From Sphingomonas jinjuensis (lineage in GTDB: Bacteria > Pseudomonadota > Alphaproteobacteria > Sphingomonadales > Sphingomonadaceae): a stretch of 61,411 nt of DNA. The notes beneath the pieces are model-generated. The model was not told the origin of the DNA. It did not search any database and worked only from the letters and a program-made list of their open reading frames with translations. The first letter of the stretch is position 1. Each line of letters begins with the position of its first letter. The position numbers and the translations under genes were made by a program. Shown here piece after piece: positions 28,888 to 38,695 of this stretch. The stretch lies in assembly GCF_014197105.1 (NCBI RefSeq), contig NZ_JACIEV010000012.1, positions 1-61,411 of the forward strand, read 5' to 3'.

Positions 28888-31800
28888 ATGGCTACCGATA
28901 CGCTGCAGCAACCCGCCGACGCACTTGCCGCCCGACTGACCAAGGGCGCGCTGCCCGGCGAGCTGGCCGGCTTCGGAAAGAAGGAGGTTGAGGAGGCGGC
29001 GCGCTTCGTCACCGCGACCGGCGCCACTCGCGCGCCGGGCACCGCGGCGATCGCGCTGGAGCCGATCGCCAGCGACGATGCGCGGCGGCGGATGCGGCTC
29101 GCCATCGTCAACGACGACATGCCCTTCCTGGTCGATTCGATTGCGGCGGCGATCGGCGTCCACGACATCGACATCGACCGGGTCATCCACCCCGTCGTCC
29201 GCGTCACCCGATCGCCCGACGGCGACCTGGTCGACATCGGCGGCGCGGGCACGCCCGAATCGATGATCTACATCGAGATCGAACGCGTCGACGCGCGCGA
29301 ACGCCGCGACCTGGTCGACGATCTCCACGCCGTCCTCGCCGACGTCCGCGCCGCCGTGAAGGACTGGCCGACGATGCAGCGCATGGTTGCCCGCGACGAA
29401 GCGGCGATGCCGCAGTGCGAGGGCGCCGCGCTGATGCAATGGTTCCTCGACGGCCATTTCACGCTGCTCGGTCATCAGGACTGGCATCGCGACGGGTCGG
29501 GCGGCGAGGCGCTGGGCATCGCGCGCAACGAGCATGACGTGCCGATCCTGGCCGAGGGCAGCCGCGCCGCCGCGATCCAATGGTTCGAAAACGGCGGCGA
29601 GGCACCGCTGCTGCTCAAGTCCAGCCTGATTTCCACCGTCCACCGCGCCGTCCCGCTCGACCTGATCGTCATGCCGGTGATGGAGGGCAGTTCGGTCGCC
29701 GGCCTGTCGATCCATTGCGGCCTGTGGACCAGTGCCGCGCTCGCCACCCGTCCGCGCGACATCCCCGTGCTCCGCGCCCGGCTGGCGCAGCTCGAAGGCA
29801 AGTTCGGCTTCGATCCCAAGGGGCATACCGGCAAGGCGCTGGCGCATGCGATCACCGCGCTGCCGCACGACCTGCTGATCGGCTTCACCCCCGACCAGCT
29901 CGAGAATCTCGCGCTGACCGCGATGAGCCTTGCCGATCGCCCGCGCCCCGCGCTGGTGCTCGTCGAATCGGCGTTGAAGCGCCACGTCTTCGCGTTCGTC
30001 TGGCTGCCGCGCGACGAGGTGACCACCGCGCGCCGCAACGCGATCGGCGAGATGCTGGCGGAGGCGGCGAACGGGTCGGTCCTCAATTGGTCGATCGCGC
30101 TGGAGGACGGCACCGTCGCGCTGCTGCGCTACACCATCGATGTGCGTGGCGAGGGGCGGCTGCCCGACGTCGCGCCGCTCGCCGACCGGCTGGAGAAGAT
30201 GGTCCGCGGCTGGGTGCCGGATGTCGAGGCCGCGCTGGCGACACAGCTCGGCGCCGCGCGCGCCGCACGCCTCGCGCTGCGCTGGGCCGCGACGTTCCCG
30301 CAGAACTATCGCAACGTCTCGACCGCCGAGGATGCCGCGGTCGATATCCAGCAGATCGCCTCGCTGGAAACCGAGGCCGACCGCTCGGTCCACCTCTTCC
30401 CCGCCGTCGCGGGCGAGGATCGCCGGCTGAAGATCTACAAGCTTGGCCCCCTCGCACTGTCCGATGCGGTGCCGGTGCTGGAGAATTTCGGCTTCCGCGT
30501 CATCGGCGAGCTGCCGACGCGGCTGAAGGACGAGAGCAATCCCTTCGTCCATGATTTCGTCGTCGAGGTCGCGACCGCTGCCGACCAGGACGTCGCCGTG
30601 CTCGAGAACGCGATCGCCGCGGTGCTCGAAGGCCGCGCCGAGAACGACGCGTTCAACCGGCTGATCGTCGAAACCGGCATGGCCCCCGCCAGCGTGGTCC
30701 TGCTGCGCGCCTGGTTCCGCTATCTGCGCCAGGCCGGCATGACCTATGGCCTGACCACGGTGGTGGACGCGTTCCGCCGTGCGCCCGACGTCGGACGCGC
30801 GCTGATCGAACGCTTTGCCGCCGCGCACGACCCCCGTTCGACCGCCGACGTCGTCGCCGCCGACGAGGCGATCGAGGCGGGGCTCGATGCCGTCTCGGCG
30901 ATCGACGACGACCGCATCCTGCGCGCCTATCGCAACCTGATCGCCGCGACGTTGCGCACCAACGCCTTCGCCCCTGCCGCTGCCGAGGCGCTGGCGTTCA
31001 AGCTCGACAGCCACCTGATCCCCGGCCTGCCCGCCCCCGTGCCGTGGCGCGAGATCTGGGTGTACAGCCCCCGCGTCGAGGGCATTCACCTGCGCGCCGG
31101 CCCGGTCGCGCGTGGCGGCCTGCGCTGGTCCGATCGCCGCGACGACTTCCGTACCGAGATCCTCGGCCTGATGAAGGCGCAGCGGGTGAAGAACGCCGTG
31201 ATCGTGCCGACCGGCGCGAAGGGCGGCTTCTATCCCAAGCAGCTGCCCAATCCCGCGACCGATCGCGACGCCTGGTTCGCGGAAGGCACCGAAAGCTATC
31301 GCATCTTCATCCGCACGTTGCTGTCGATCACCGACAACATCGTCGAGGGCAAGGTGGTCCATCCCGATGGCGTCCGCGTCCTCGACGGCGAGGATCCCTA
31401 TTTCGTCGTCGCCGCCGACAAGGGCACCGCGACGTTCAGCGACGTCGCCAACCAGATCGCGCTCGATCGCGGTTTCTGGCTGGGCGACGCCTTCGCCAGC
31501 GGCGGTAGCTACGGCTACGATCACAAGGCGATGGGCATCACCGCCAAGGGCGCCTGGGTCTCGGTCCAGCGCCATTTCGCCGAACGCGGCATCGACGTGC
31601 AGACCGATCCGATCACCGTCGTCGGCTGCGGCGACATGTCGGGCGACGTCTTCGGCAACGGCCTGTTGCTGTCGAAGGCGGTGAAGCTGGTCGCGGCGTT
31701 CGACCACCGCCACATCTTCATCGATCCCGCGCCCGATCCCGCCGCCAGCTGGGACGAACGTGCCCGCATGTTCGCACTGCCACGATCGAGCTGGGCCGAC

Positions 31801-33489
31801 TATGACGCCTCGCTCATCAGCAAGGGCGGCGGCGTCTTCTCGCGCACCGACAAGGTCATCAAGCTGTCGCCCGAGGCGCGAGCCGTGCTCGGCATCGAGG
31901 CGAGCGAGCTGGAGCCGACCGCGCTCATCTCCGCGATCCTCAAGGCGCCGGCCGACCTGCTCTGGTTCGGCGGCATCGGCACCTATGTGAAGGCTGCGTC
32001 CGAGAACAACATCCAGGTCGGCGATCCCGCCAACGACCGCCTGCGCGTCAATGCCGAAGACCTGCGCGTCACCGCGATCGGCGAGGGCGCGAACCTGGGC
32101 GTCACCCAGGCCGCACGCATCGCCTTCAGCCAGCATGGCGGCCGCATCAATACCGACTTCATCGACAATTCGGCTGGCGTCGATTGCTCGGACAACGAGG
32201 TCAACATCAAGATCGCGCTCAACCGCGAACTGGCGGAAGGCCGCCTGTCGTTCGAGGACCGCAACCAGCTGCTCGTCTCGATGACCGACGACGTCGCGCA
32301 TCTGGTGCTCGAGGACAACCGCCTGCAGACGCTGGCCCTGTCGATCGCCGAGGCGAGCGGCGCGGTCGCGATCCCCAGCTACGTCCGCGTCATCGAGATA
32401 TTCGAACATGCCGGGCGCCTCGACCGCGCGGTCGAAGGGCTGGCGGGCAACGAGGAGTTGCTGCGCCGTGGCCTCGAGGGTCGCGGGCTGACCCGCCCCG
32501 AACTCGCGGTGCTGCTCGCGACCGCGAAGCTCGCGCTGCAGGATGCCATCGAGCATGCCGATCTCGCCACGTCGGACGAGATGGAGCCCGATCTGCGCGC
32601 CGCCTTCCCCACGGCGATGCAGCAGCGCTTCGGCCGCGCGATCGACGAGCACCGCCTGCGCGGCGAGATTGTCGCGACCAAGCTCGCCAACCGCATCGTC
32701 AACCGCCTCGGCATCCTCTACCCCTTCGAACTGGCGGAAGAGGAAGGCGCCGCGATGGCCGACATCGCCGCGATGTTCGTCGTCGCCGAGCGGTTGTTCG
32801 ACCTCGACGCCTTGTGGTCGGAGATCGAAACCGCCGCCATTCCAGAGAATGCGCGCATCGCGCTGTTCGACGAGGTCGCGGTCGCGACTCGCTCGCAGAT
32901 CGCTGACCTGCTCCGCGTCAACGCCCCCGGCACGCTGCCGGGCGAGGCGATCGCGCGGCTGGGCAAGGGCGTCGCCCAGCTCGACCGCAATACCGAGACG
33001 CTGCTCCTCGACGAAGCCCGCGCCCACAGCGCCCGGATCGCCGCCGCGCTCGAAGCGGCCGGCGCCACGCCGGAGCTGGCGGCGAAGGTCGTCCGTCTCG
33101 TCAAGATCGACGGCGTCGTCGGCCTCGCCGACCTCGGCCAGCACCTCTCGCTCGACGAGGCGGAGCTGACCCGCGCCTTCACCCATCTCGGCCAGGCGCT
33201 CGGCCTCGATTGGGCGCAAGGCACGGCGACGCGGATCCAGTCGAGCGATCCGTGGGAGCGCCTGCTCCTCGCCGGCCTCGCTCGCGACTTCCAGCAGCTG
33301 CGCCTCGACTACCTGCGCCGCTGCGGCGGCCAGAACCCGCAGGAGGCGGTTGAAGGCTGGCTGGCGCGCAACGCCACTCGCGTCGCCCAGTTCAAGTCGA
33401 TGATCGACCGCGCCCGCAGCGCGACCCTGCCCAATGCGGCGATGCTGGCGCAGATCGCGGGCCAGGCGCGGGTGCTGCTGGGGCGCTGA
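28888..33489 (+). CDS. NAD-specific glutamate dehydrogenase, large type
   Basis: The 1,533-aa protein belongs to the large (about 180 kDa) NAD-GDH class, which oxidises glutamate to 2-oxoglutarate and ammonia and serves glutamate catabolism. The N-terminal half holds the regulatory ACT-like regions. The catalytic core begins near residue 735 with GPVARGGLRWSDRRDDFR, then LMKAQRVKNAVIVPTGAKGG. The C-terminus is the helical extension of the family. I chose the ATG at 28888 (AAAGG 7 nt upstream) because the frame before it is contributed by a palindromic repeat. A very long antisense frame opposes it but is a by-product of codon bias. Confidence 0.95.
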   Translation: MATDTLQQPADALAARLTKGALPGELAGFGKKEVEEAARFVTATGATRAPGTAAIALEPIASDDARRRMRLAIVNDDMPFLVDSIAAAIGVHDIDIDRVIHPVVRVTRSPDGDLVDIGGAGTPESMIYIEIERVDARERRDLVDDLHAVLADVRAAVKDWPTMQRMVARDEAAMPQCEGAALMQWFLDGHFTLLGHQDWHRDGSGGEALGIARNEHDVPILAEGSRAAAIQWFENGGEAPLLLKSSLISTVHRAVPLDLIVMPVMEGSSVAGLSIHCGLWTSAALATRPRDIPVLRARLAQLEGKFGFDPKGHTGKALAHAITALPHDLLIGFTPDQLENLALTAMSLADRPRPALVLVESALKRHVFAFVWLPRDEVTTARRNAIGEMLAEAANGSVLNWSIALEDGTVALLRYTIDVRGEGRLPDVAPLADRLEKMVRGWVPDVEAALATQLGAARAARLALRWAATFPQNYRNVSTAEDAAVDIQQIASLETEADRSVHLFPAVAGEDRRLKIYKLGPLALSDAVPVLENFGFRVIGELPTRLKDESNPFVHDFVVEVATAADQDVAVLENAIAAVLEGRAENDAFNRLIVETGMAPASVVLLRAWFRYLRQAGMTYGLTTVVDAFRRAPDVGRALIERFAAAHDPRSTADVVAADEAIEAGLDAVSAIDDDRILRAYRNLIAATLRTNAFAPAAAEALAFKLDSHLIPGLPAPVPWREIWVYSPRVEGIHLRAGPVARGGLRWSDRRDDFRTEILGLMKAQRVKNAVIVPTGAKGGFYPKQLPNPATDRDAWFAEGTESYRIFIRTLLSITDNIVEGKVVHPDGVRVLDGEDPYFVVAADKGTATFSDVANQIALDRGFWLGDAFASGGSYGYDHKAMGITAKGAWVSVQRHFAERGIDVQTDPITVVGCGDMSGDVFGNGLLLSKAVKLVAAFDHRHIFIDPAPDPAASWDERARMFALPRSSWADYDASLISKGGGVFSRTDKVIKLSPEARAVLGIEASELEPTALISAILKAPADLLWFGGIGTYVKAASENNIQVGDPANDRLRVNAEDLRVTAIGEGANLGVTQAARIAFSQHGGRINTDFIDNSAGVDCSDNEVNIKIALNRELAEGRLSFEDRNQLLVSMTDDVAHLVLEDNRLQTLALSIAEASGAVAIPSYVRVIEIFEHAGRLDRAVEGLAGNEELLRRGLEGRGLTRPELAVLLATAKLALQDAIEHADLATSDEMEPDLRAAFPTAMQQRFGRAIDEHRLRGEIVATKLANRIVNRLGILYPFELAEEEGAAMADIAAMFVVAERLFDLDALWSEIETAAIPENARIALFDEVAVATRSQIADLLRVNAPGTLPGEAIARLGKGVAQLDRNTETLLLDEARAHSARIAAALEAAGATPELAAKVVRLVKIDGVVGLADLGQHLSLDEAELTRAFTHLGQALGLDWAQGTATRIQSSDPWERLLLAGLARDFQQLRLDYLRRCGGQNPQEAVEGWLARNATRVAQFKSMIDRARSATLPNAAMLAQIAGQARVLLGR

Positions 33490-33498
33490 ACCTAACCA

Positions 33499-33583
33499 CC
33501 CTCACCCTTCGCCGCCTTCGGCGGCTCTTCCCTCTCCCGGCGGGAGAGGGAGGGAGCGGCGGAGCCGCGGAAGGGTGAGGGTG
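33499..33583. repeat. Palindromic intergenic repeat, family D
   Basis: ACCCTCACCCTTC and GAAGGGTGAGGGT form the outer arms. Nested inner stems follow (GCCGCC/GGCGGC-type and CTCTCCC/GGGAGAG). It fills the gap between the convergent gdh and 33585-34181 genes, so it may act as a bidirectional terminator. It is a typical GC-rich REP-like element. Confidence 0.75.
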
Positions 33584-33584
33584 T

Positions 33585-34181
33585 CTACTCCCGCGCCCCC
33601 ACCACCACCGCGCCGCCCGCATCATCGGCCACCAGCACCCGCCCCTGGCGATAGGCCACCACCCAATCCGCCCGCCGCTCGGTCGGCCATTCGACGCTGA
33701 CCCAGCGCGCCCGGCCCAACTTCCCCGCCAGCGCCAGCACCCGATCGACCGCCAGCGCCGGCGCCGCCAACGGCCGCCCGGCGTCATCGTGCCGCCGCCA
33801 CCGCATCCAGCGCACCGCGCCGTCATACCATCCGCCGCCCCGCGCCACGCCCAGCACCCGCGCATTCGGCGGATCGAGGAACACCGTGGCCTCGCCGCTC
33901 GCCAGCGCCAGCACCGGTCCTTCGCCACGCGGCGCTTCGATCCGCGCGATCATCTCGCCACGCGCCAACACCGCGTTCGCCGCCACGACGTAGCGATCCG
34001 CCGCCAGCATCGCCGTGCCACTCACGCGATAGCGGTCGGGGTGTACCTGCCGATCGACGGCATCGGGCCACGCCATCAGCGCCACGGCCCCTGCCACCAA
34101 GGCCACGAACAAGATCGGCACGATCCACCAGCCGGCACCCCGCCGCCGCGCGATCCGCCGCCTGGCCTTACGCTGCGCCAC
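33585..34181 (-). CDS. Hypothetical single-pass membrane protein
   Basis: The 198-aa protein has a very basic start ([19 protein letters not shown]), then one membrane helix (VPILFVALVAGAVALMAW). A soluble, probably extracytoplasmic part is rich in Val, Ala and Arg and looks beta-like. The family is not recognised. Its start overlaps the RHH_4 gene by 14 nt and it is the last gene of the cobS-to-RHH string, so it is probably co-transcribed. No function is suggested by the sequence itself. Confidence 0.6.
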   Translation of the reverse strand: MAQRKARRRIARRRGAGWWIVPILFVALVAGAVALMAWPDAVDRQVHPDRYRVSGTAMLAADRYVVAANAVLARGEMIARIEAPRGEGPVLALASGEATVFLDPPNARVLGVARGGGWYDGAVRWMRWRRHDDAGRPLAAPALAVDRVLALAGKLGRARWVSVEWPTERRADWVVAYRQGRVLVADDAGGAVVVGARE

Positions 34182-34425
34182 GCGCCATCGCTTCGGCCAG
34201 GAGCCACGTTCTCAGCGCGCTCGCCAGATTGGCGGCCTCCGCCTCCATCACCCGCAGCGCATCGATCTGCGCTACCAAGGCGCTCAGCGGCAACCCGCGC
34301 GCCGCCGCCGCATCGCCCAGCGCCTGCCAAAACAGCGGCTCCAGGCTGATCGACGTCTCATGCCCCGCGATCGTGATCGATCGCTTCACGGGTCCGGCAA
34401 AGCCGGTCGGCGGCGCCGCGATCAC
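34168..34425 (-). CDS. Ribbon-helix-helix (RHH_4) domain protein
   Basis: The 85-aa protein has the RHH_4 pattern [20 protein letters not shown] followed by [11 protein letters not shown] and [11 protein letters not shown]. Such small proteins are probably DNA-binding dimers and are widespread in alphaproteobacteria. It overlaps the cobT stop by 4 nt (ATGA) at one end and the membrane protein gene by 14 nt at the other. Its place right after cobT suggests co-expression, but no operator is identified. Confidence 0.85.
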   Translation of the reverse strand: MIAAPPTGFAGPVKRSITIAGHETSISLEPLFWQALGDAAAARGLPLSALVAQIDALRVMEAEAANLASALRTWLLAEAMARGAA

Positions 34426-36251
34426 GGCGTGTCGAACAGCGCCGCCAGCTGCTCGATGATCGTGCCGCCCAGCTGCTCGGCGTCCATAATCGTCACCGCA
34501 CGACTGTAATATCGGGTCACGTCGTGGCCGATGCCGATCGCGACCAACTCGACCGGCGACTTGCCCTCGATCCAGCCGATCACCTGGCGCAGGTGCCGTT
34601 CCAGATACGCGCCCGAATTGACCGACAGCGTCGAATCGTCGACCGGCGCGCCATCGCTAATGACCATCAGGATGCGGCGTTCCTCGGGTCGCGCGATGAG
34701 GCGGTTGTGCGCCCACAGCAGCGCCTCGCCGTCGATATTCTCCTTCAGCAGCCCTTCGCGCATCATCAGCCCCAGGCTGGTGCGCGCGCGCCGCCACGGC
34801 TCGTCGGCCTGCTTGTAGACGATGTGGCGGATGTCGTTGAGCCGCCCCGGTTGCGGCGGTCGGCCAGCGGCGAGCCATGTCTCGCGGCTCTGCCCACCCT
34901 TCCACGCGCGCGTGGTGAAGCCCAGGATCTCGGTCTTCACCCCGCACCGCTCCAGCGTGCGCGCCAGGATGTCGGCGCTGATCGCCGCGATCGAGATCGG
35001 CCGACCGCGCATCGACCCCGAATTATCGATCAGCAGCGTCACCACCGTGTCGCGGAAATCGGTCTCGCGCTCGATCTTGTAGCTGAGCGAATGCGTCGGG
35101 TTGACGACGACGCGCGCCAGCCGCGCCGCGTCGAGCATCCCTTCTTCCTGGTCGAAGTCCCACGACCGCGACTGCTGCGCCATCAGCCGCCGCTGCAGGC
35201 GGTTGGCCAGCTTCGACACCGCCGATTGCAGATGGACGAGCTGCTGGTCGAGATACCCGCGCAGCCGCGCCAGCTCCTCGGCATCGCACAGCTCATCGGC
35301 GGCGATCACCTCGTCGAACTGCGTCGTCCACGCCTTGTAGTCGAACTGCGGCCCGACGTCGGCGGGGGGACGGTTGGGTCGGACGGGCTGCATGCCCTGC
35401 TCGCCCTCGTCGCCGGGTTCGCCGTCGAGGTCGTCGAACGAATCCTCGCCATATTCCTGGCCTTCGCCCTGCTCGTCGTCGGACTGCTGCTGCTCGCCGC
35501 GCGCCTCGACCTCGGCCTGGCCCTCGCCGCCCTGATCGTCGCCCTCTTCGGTCTCGGCGTCCTCCTGGTTTTCCTGATCCTGGCCCTCGTTCTCGTCGCC
35601 GCCCTCGTCCGCCTCGTCGGGCCGCTGATCGCCCTCGACCAGCTCGAGCTGCTCGAGCATCTTCATCGCCAGCGCCTGGAACGCGCGCTGGTCGTCGAGC
35701 GCCAGCGCCAGCGCGGCGAGGTCGGTCCGGCCGGCGATCCTCTCGCGCACCAGTGCCAAGCCAGGCGCGGCGACGGCGGGCGACTCCTGACCGGTCAGTG
35801 CCTCGCGCACCAGCAGCCCGAGCGCGGTCGACAGCGGCACTTCCGCCTCGCTGCGCGCCCGCGTGATCGGGTCCGACCGCAGCCGCACGTCGAGCGCCGA
35901 CGCCAGATTGTCGGTAATCCCGGCATAGCCGCGGCTGCCCAGCGCGTCGACGCGCGCGCCCTCGACCGCGTCGAACACCGCGCGCGCCACCGGCTCGCCC
36001 GGCGCCCCGCGCGCATGCAGCGCCGCGTCGTGGTGCTTGAGCCGAAGCGCGAAGCCATCGGCGAACCCGCGCGCCTCCGCCACCTGATCGGCGGGCAGCT
36101 GGCGCGCCGGCATCGGCACCTTGATATGCTTGCCCGACTGCGCCGGTGCATCGGCGGTATAGGCGAGCTCGACCTCCGGCTCCTCCGCGATCGCACGCGA
36201 AGTGCCGGCGAGGACGGATTTGAACCGATCGAGGGGGGTTTCAGTGGCCAT
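34422..36251 (-). CDS. cobT: Cobaltochelatase subunit CobT (VWA protein)
   Basis: The 609-aa protein has an N-terminal helical region, a long acidic stretch (about 205-300, Glu/Asp/Gln/Gly-rich) and a C-terminal VWA domain with the metal-binding DNSGSMRG near residue 410 and [10 protein letters not shown] later. With CobS it forms the ATPase that drives CobN to insert cobalt into hydrogenobyrinate diamide in aerobic cobalamin synthesis. No cobN is in the window, and proteins of this pair are also conserved in genomes lacking cobN, so another role is possible. Its ATG overlaps the hepT stop by 11 nt, so it is translationally coupled to the toxin gene. Confidence 0.92.
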   Translation of the reverse strand: MATETPLDRFKSVLAGTSRAIAEEPEVELAYTADAPAQSGKHIKVPMPARQLPADQVAEARGFADGFALRLKHHDAALHARGAPGEPVARAVFDAVEGARVDALGSRGYAGITDNLASALDVRLRSDPITRARSEAEVPLSTALGLLVREALTGQESPAVAAPGLALVRERIAGRTDLAALALALDDQRAFQALAMKMLEQLELVEGDQRPDEADEGGDENEGQDQENQEDAETEEGDDQGGEGQAEVEARGEQQQSDDEQGEGQEYGEDSFDDLDGEPGDEGEQGMQPVRPNRPPADVGPQFDYKAWTTQFDEVIAADELCDAEELARLRGYLDQQLVHLQSAVSKLANRLQRRLMAQQSRSWDFDQEEGMLDAARLARVVVNPTHSLSYKIERETDFRDTVVTLLIDNSGSMRGRPISIAAISADILARTLERCGVKTEILGFTTRAWKGGQSRETWLAAGRPPQPGRLNDIRHIVYKQADEPWRRARTSLGLMMREGLLKENIDGEALLWAHNRLIARPEERRILMVISDGAPVDDSTLSVNSGAYLERHLRQVIGWIEGKSPVELVAIGIGHDVTRYYSRAVTIMDAEQLGGTIIEQLAALFDTP

Positions 36252-36600
36252 CGCTCAACTCGATTTCCAGCGCGATTTCGGCTGCCGCGCCTAGCGCCGG
36301 CACCTCGACCCGGGCAATTTCGAAGACCATGCCGCGATCGAGATCACGGTATTCATGGCGCAGGCGATTGCCCAAACCGCGCATCTTGGCGACTGGCAGA
36401 TCGGTCGATAACTGCTCGGCGTCGTTAGGATCGATCTGCACGGCCGCCTCGGTGATCCGTTGCAACAATCGCTCAACCGCGAACAGCGTCCGCTCGCTCG
36501 CAATGAAATCGTGCAGCGTCATGCCATCGATGAAGCTCTCGATGCGTCGGGCGTCCTCGATGATGTCCCGCAACCGCTCTTTCGTTCGATCAGAAAGCAT
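36241..36600 (-). CDS. hepT: HepT-like HEPN-domain toxin
   Basis: This 119-aa all-helical protein (DUF86 type) has [17 protein letters not shown] near the C-terminus, which corresponds to the HEPN active-site region. HepT enzymes are RNA-cleaving toxins neutralised by MntA, which AMPylates the Tyr of the HxY part (H-E-Y here). In typical HepT proteins the Arg of R-x4-H sits five residues before His; here that position is Gly, with Arg at -3 and -1. Activity may be altered, or this may be a subfamily trait. It overlaps mntA by 11 nt and cobT by 11 nt. I chose the Met at 36598-36600; one four codons earlier is possible. Confidence 0.85.
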   Translation of the reverse strand: MLSDRTKERLRDIIEDARRIESFIDGMTLHDFIASERTLFAVERLLQRITEAAVQIDPNDAEQLSTDLPVAKMRGLGNRLRHEYRDLDRGMVFEIARVEVPALGAAAEIALEIELSDGH

Positions 36601-36883
36601 CGATGCGATCACGTTCGATGGCAGCCTGCAGGCGCGGTCGGCGACCGGGATCGGAGATCAAATCGACCGACACGCCCAGTAGTTTACCCACTCGCTCGTC
36701 CAAATCGAAATAATCCCATCCCAGTCGCATGTCGGATCGCAAGGTCACCGCCAAGTCGAGGTCGGAATTCGGCGCTGCCTCGTCGCGCGCCGTCGAGCCG
36801 AAGATGGCAACGTGCTCTATACCCATCGCATACAGCTGATCGCGATGGGTGCGCAGCTTCGCCAATGCCTCGGCCCGCGTCAT
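36590..36883 (-). CDS. mntA: MntA-type minimal nucleotidyltransferase antitoxin
   Basis: The 97-aa protein is a minimal nucleotidyltransferase with the motif GSTARDEAAPNSDLDLAV, an intact GS-x10-DxD. MntA proteins transfer AMP to a Tyr of HepT and so neutralise it. The gene precedes hepT with an 11-nt overlap, the usual antitoxin-first order. The ATG at 36881-36883 lies just past the cobS stop; a GTG two codons earlier would overlap that stop (GTGA). The pair is thus sewn into the cobS-cobT operon. Confidence 0.9.
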   Translation of the reverse strand: MTRAEALAKLRTHRDQLYAMGIEHVAIFGSTARDEAAPNSDLDLAVTLRSDMRLGWDYFDLDERVGKLLGVSVDLISDPGRRPRLQAAIERDRIDAF

Positions 36884-36885
36884 CG

Positions 36886-37890
36886 TCACCCCTTCCCCAC
36901 CACGCTTTCCGGCAGGTCCTTACCGAACACGCGCTGGTAATATTCCGCCACCAGCGGCCGCTCCGCCTCGTCACACTTGTTCAGGAACGACAGGCGGAAC
37001 GCGAGGCCCACGTCGCCGAAGATCAGCGCGTTCTGCGCCCAGGTAATGACCGTGCGCGGGCTCATCACCGTCGAGATGTCGCCGTTGACGAACCCGCGCC
37101 GCGTCAGGTCGGCGACGCGGACCATGTTCTCGACCGTCTTCTTGCCGTCCGGCTTGTCATATTCGCCCGACTTGGCGAGCACGATCTGCGCCTCGATCGC
37201 GGCGGGCAGATAGTTGAGCGTGACGACGATGTTCCAGCGGTCCATCTGGCCCTGGTTGATCTGCTGCGTGCCGTGATACAGCCCGCTGGTATCGCCCAGG
37301 CCAACGGTGTTGGCGGTCGCGAACAGCCGGAACCAGGGGTTGGGCCGGATCACGCGGTTCTGATCGAGCAGCGTCAGCTTGCCCTCGGTCTCCAGCACGC
37401 GCTGGATCACGAACATCACGTCGGGACGGCCGGCGTCATATTCGTCGAAGACGAGCGCCGTCGGCGTCTGCAGCGCCCACGGCAACAGGCCTTCGCGGAA
37501 TTCAGTGACCTGCTGGCCGTCCTTCAACACGATCGCGTCGCGGCCGATCAGATCGATCCGGCTGATGTGCGCATCGAGGTTGATGCGGATGCACGGCCAC
37601 TTCAGCCGCGCCGCCACCTGCTCGATATGCGTCGACTTGCCGGTGCCGTGATAGCCCTGCACCATCACCCGGCGGTTGTGCGCGAAACCGGCCAGCACCG
37701 CGATCGTCGTGTCGCGATCGAAGACATAGGCCGGGTCGAGATCGGGCACGCGCTCGTCGGCTTCGCTGAACGCAGGCACCTGCATGTCGACGTCGATGTC
37801 GAACAGGTCGCGCACGCTCACCATCTTGTCGGGCGCGTCGAGGATCGTCGTCTCGCGGCTGTCGGGCTGGGTATTGGGAATATCGGTCAT
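36886..37890 (-). CDS. cobS: Cobaltochelatase subunit CobS (AAA+ ATPase)
   Basis: The 334-aa MoxR-type AAA+ protein has Walker A GYHGTGKS near residue 98, Walker [11 protein letters not shown] near 150, a sensor region [14 protein letters not shown] and the N-terminal RDLFDID motif typical of CobS. It forms a ring with CobT that powers the CobN chelatase. It is the first gene of a string cobS-mntA-hepT-cobT-RHH_4-membrane protein, all on the minus strand with short overlaps. The gap of 58 nt to the next gene upstream makes this its promoter region. Confidence 0.95.
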   Translation of the reverse strand: MTDIPNTQPDSRETTILDAPDKMVSVRDLFDIDVDMQVPAFSEADERVPDLDPAYVFDRDTTIAVLAGFAHNRRVMVQGYHGTGKSTHIEQVAARLKWPCIRINLDAHISRIDLIGRDAIVLKDGQQVTEFREGLLPWALQTPTALVFDEYDAGRPDVMFVIQRVLETEGKLTLLDQNRVIRPNPWFRLFATANTVGLGDTSGLYHGTQQINQGQMDRWNIVVTLNYLPAAIEAQIVLAKSGEYDKPDGKKTVENMVRVADLTRRGFVNGDISTVMSPRTVITWAQNALIFGDVGLAFRLSFLNKCDEAERPLVAEYYQRVFGKDLPESVVGKG

Positions 37891-37948
37891 GGCTCGCCTT
37901 CGGGAAGGCCTAACGCCTTAAAGCAGTCTCCGGGCGCAACTCAACCGG

Positions 37949-38596
37949 TCACGCGATCTTCTCGGGCAGGCGGAACAGATCGACGAAACGCTCCGCCAGT
38001 GCATGATCGCCCGTCAGCGCCAGCGTCTGCGGCCCGTCGAACCTCATCTTGCCATAGATCGTGAAGCGCATCGCCATCGTATCGCCGGTCAGCGTGACGT
38101 CGGCATCCGCCGCCTCGCCGCGCTCGATCGTCATGTCGCCGTCCGCCACGCTGACGACGAAGCCATCGTCGGGAAAGCGGAACGCGATCCTCGCCTCCCA
38201 CCCGGTCAGCGCGTCGCGATCGACCAGCGTCATCAGCGACTGCATCGCCGAGGCGGTCGACATATAGGCCAGCGGATCGTGCCGCCGCGACCGCGCGGCC
38301 CAGCGTCCCATCACCTGGATGATCGGCTCCGCCTCGCGGCCCCATGCGGTCAACTCATAGACCTGGATGTTGGCTGGCGACGCCAGCTTGCGCCGCACCA
38401 CTATCCCCGCCGCCTCCATCGTCTCGAGCCGCTGGGTCAGGACATTGGCGCTGATCCCCGGCAGGTTCGCCTTGATCTCGCCGAACCGCCGCGGGCCGTA
38501 GATCAACTCGCGGATCACCAGCATCGACCAGCGCTCGCCGAGAAACTCCAGCGCCACCGCCGTACCGCACGCGTCGTCATATCGACGCTTCGTCAC
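37949..38596 (-). CDS. HxlR-family regulator with SCP2-like C-terminal domain
   Basis: The protein has an HxlR winged helix (about 5-95: CGTAVALEFLGERWSMLVIR, FGEIKANLPGISANVLTQRL, with a wing around YELTAWGRE). A C-terminal half (about 115-215) resembles an SCP2-type lipid-binding fold, ending FRLPEKIA. HxlR proteins typically repress a divergent detoxification gene. I chose the GTG at 38594-38596 (215 aa), because the ATG 36 nt upstream would place an inverted repeat (38609-38627) inside the coding sequence. It is divergent from the VOC gene at 38696. Confidence 0.82.
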   Translation of the reverse strand: MTKRRYDDACGTAVALEFLGERWSMLVIRELIYGPRRFGEIKANLPGISANVLTQRLETMEAAGIVVRRKLASPANIQVYELTAWGREAEPIIQVMGRWAARSRRHDPLAYMSTASAMQSLMTLVDRDALTGWEARIAFRFPDDGFVVSVADGDMTIERGEAADADVTLTGDTMAMRFTIYGKMRFDGPQTLALTGDHALAERFVDLFRLPEKIA

Positions 38597-38608
38597 GCCA
38601 ACTTCACC

Positions 38609-38627
38609 GTTAGTCACTTTTTCTAAC
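38609..38627. promoter_or_regulatory. Possible HxlR operator
   Basis: An inverted repeat, GTTAG and CTAAC with a 9-nt AT-rich spacer, lies between the HxlR gene and the divergent VOC gene at 38696. It is 13 nt upstream of the preferred GTG start of HxlR. HxlR-type regulators often bind such TTAG/CTAA dyads, so this may control both directions. Inference from position and symmetry only. Confidence 0.4.
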
Positions 38628-38695
38628 TTCATGGTTGTTTTCGATAACCGACGAGCGCATCAAACGCAAACGACGAGTCGCCAAGGAGGGGTGCC

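Noticed and set aside
28837..33219. A 1,460-codon open frame antisense to the NAD-GDH gene
   Set aside because: It mirrors the codon structure of gdh in a very GC-rich gene, has no recognised domain, is rich in Arg, Gly, Asp and Val from complementary codons, and has no ribosome binding site. Similar long shadows oppose cobT and cobS.
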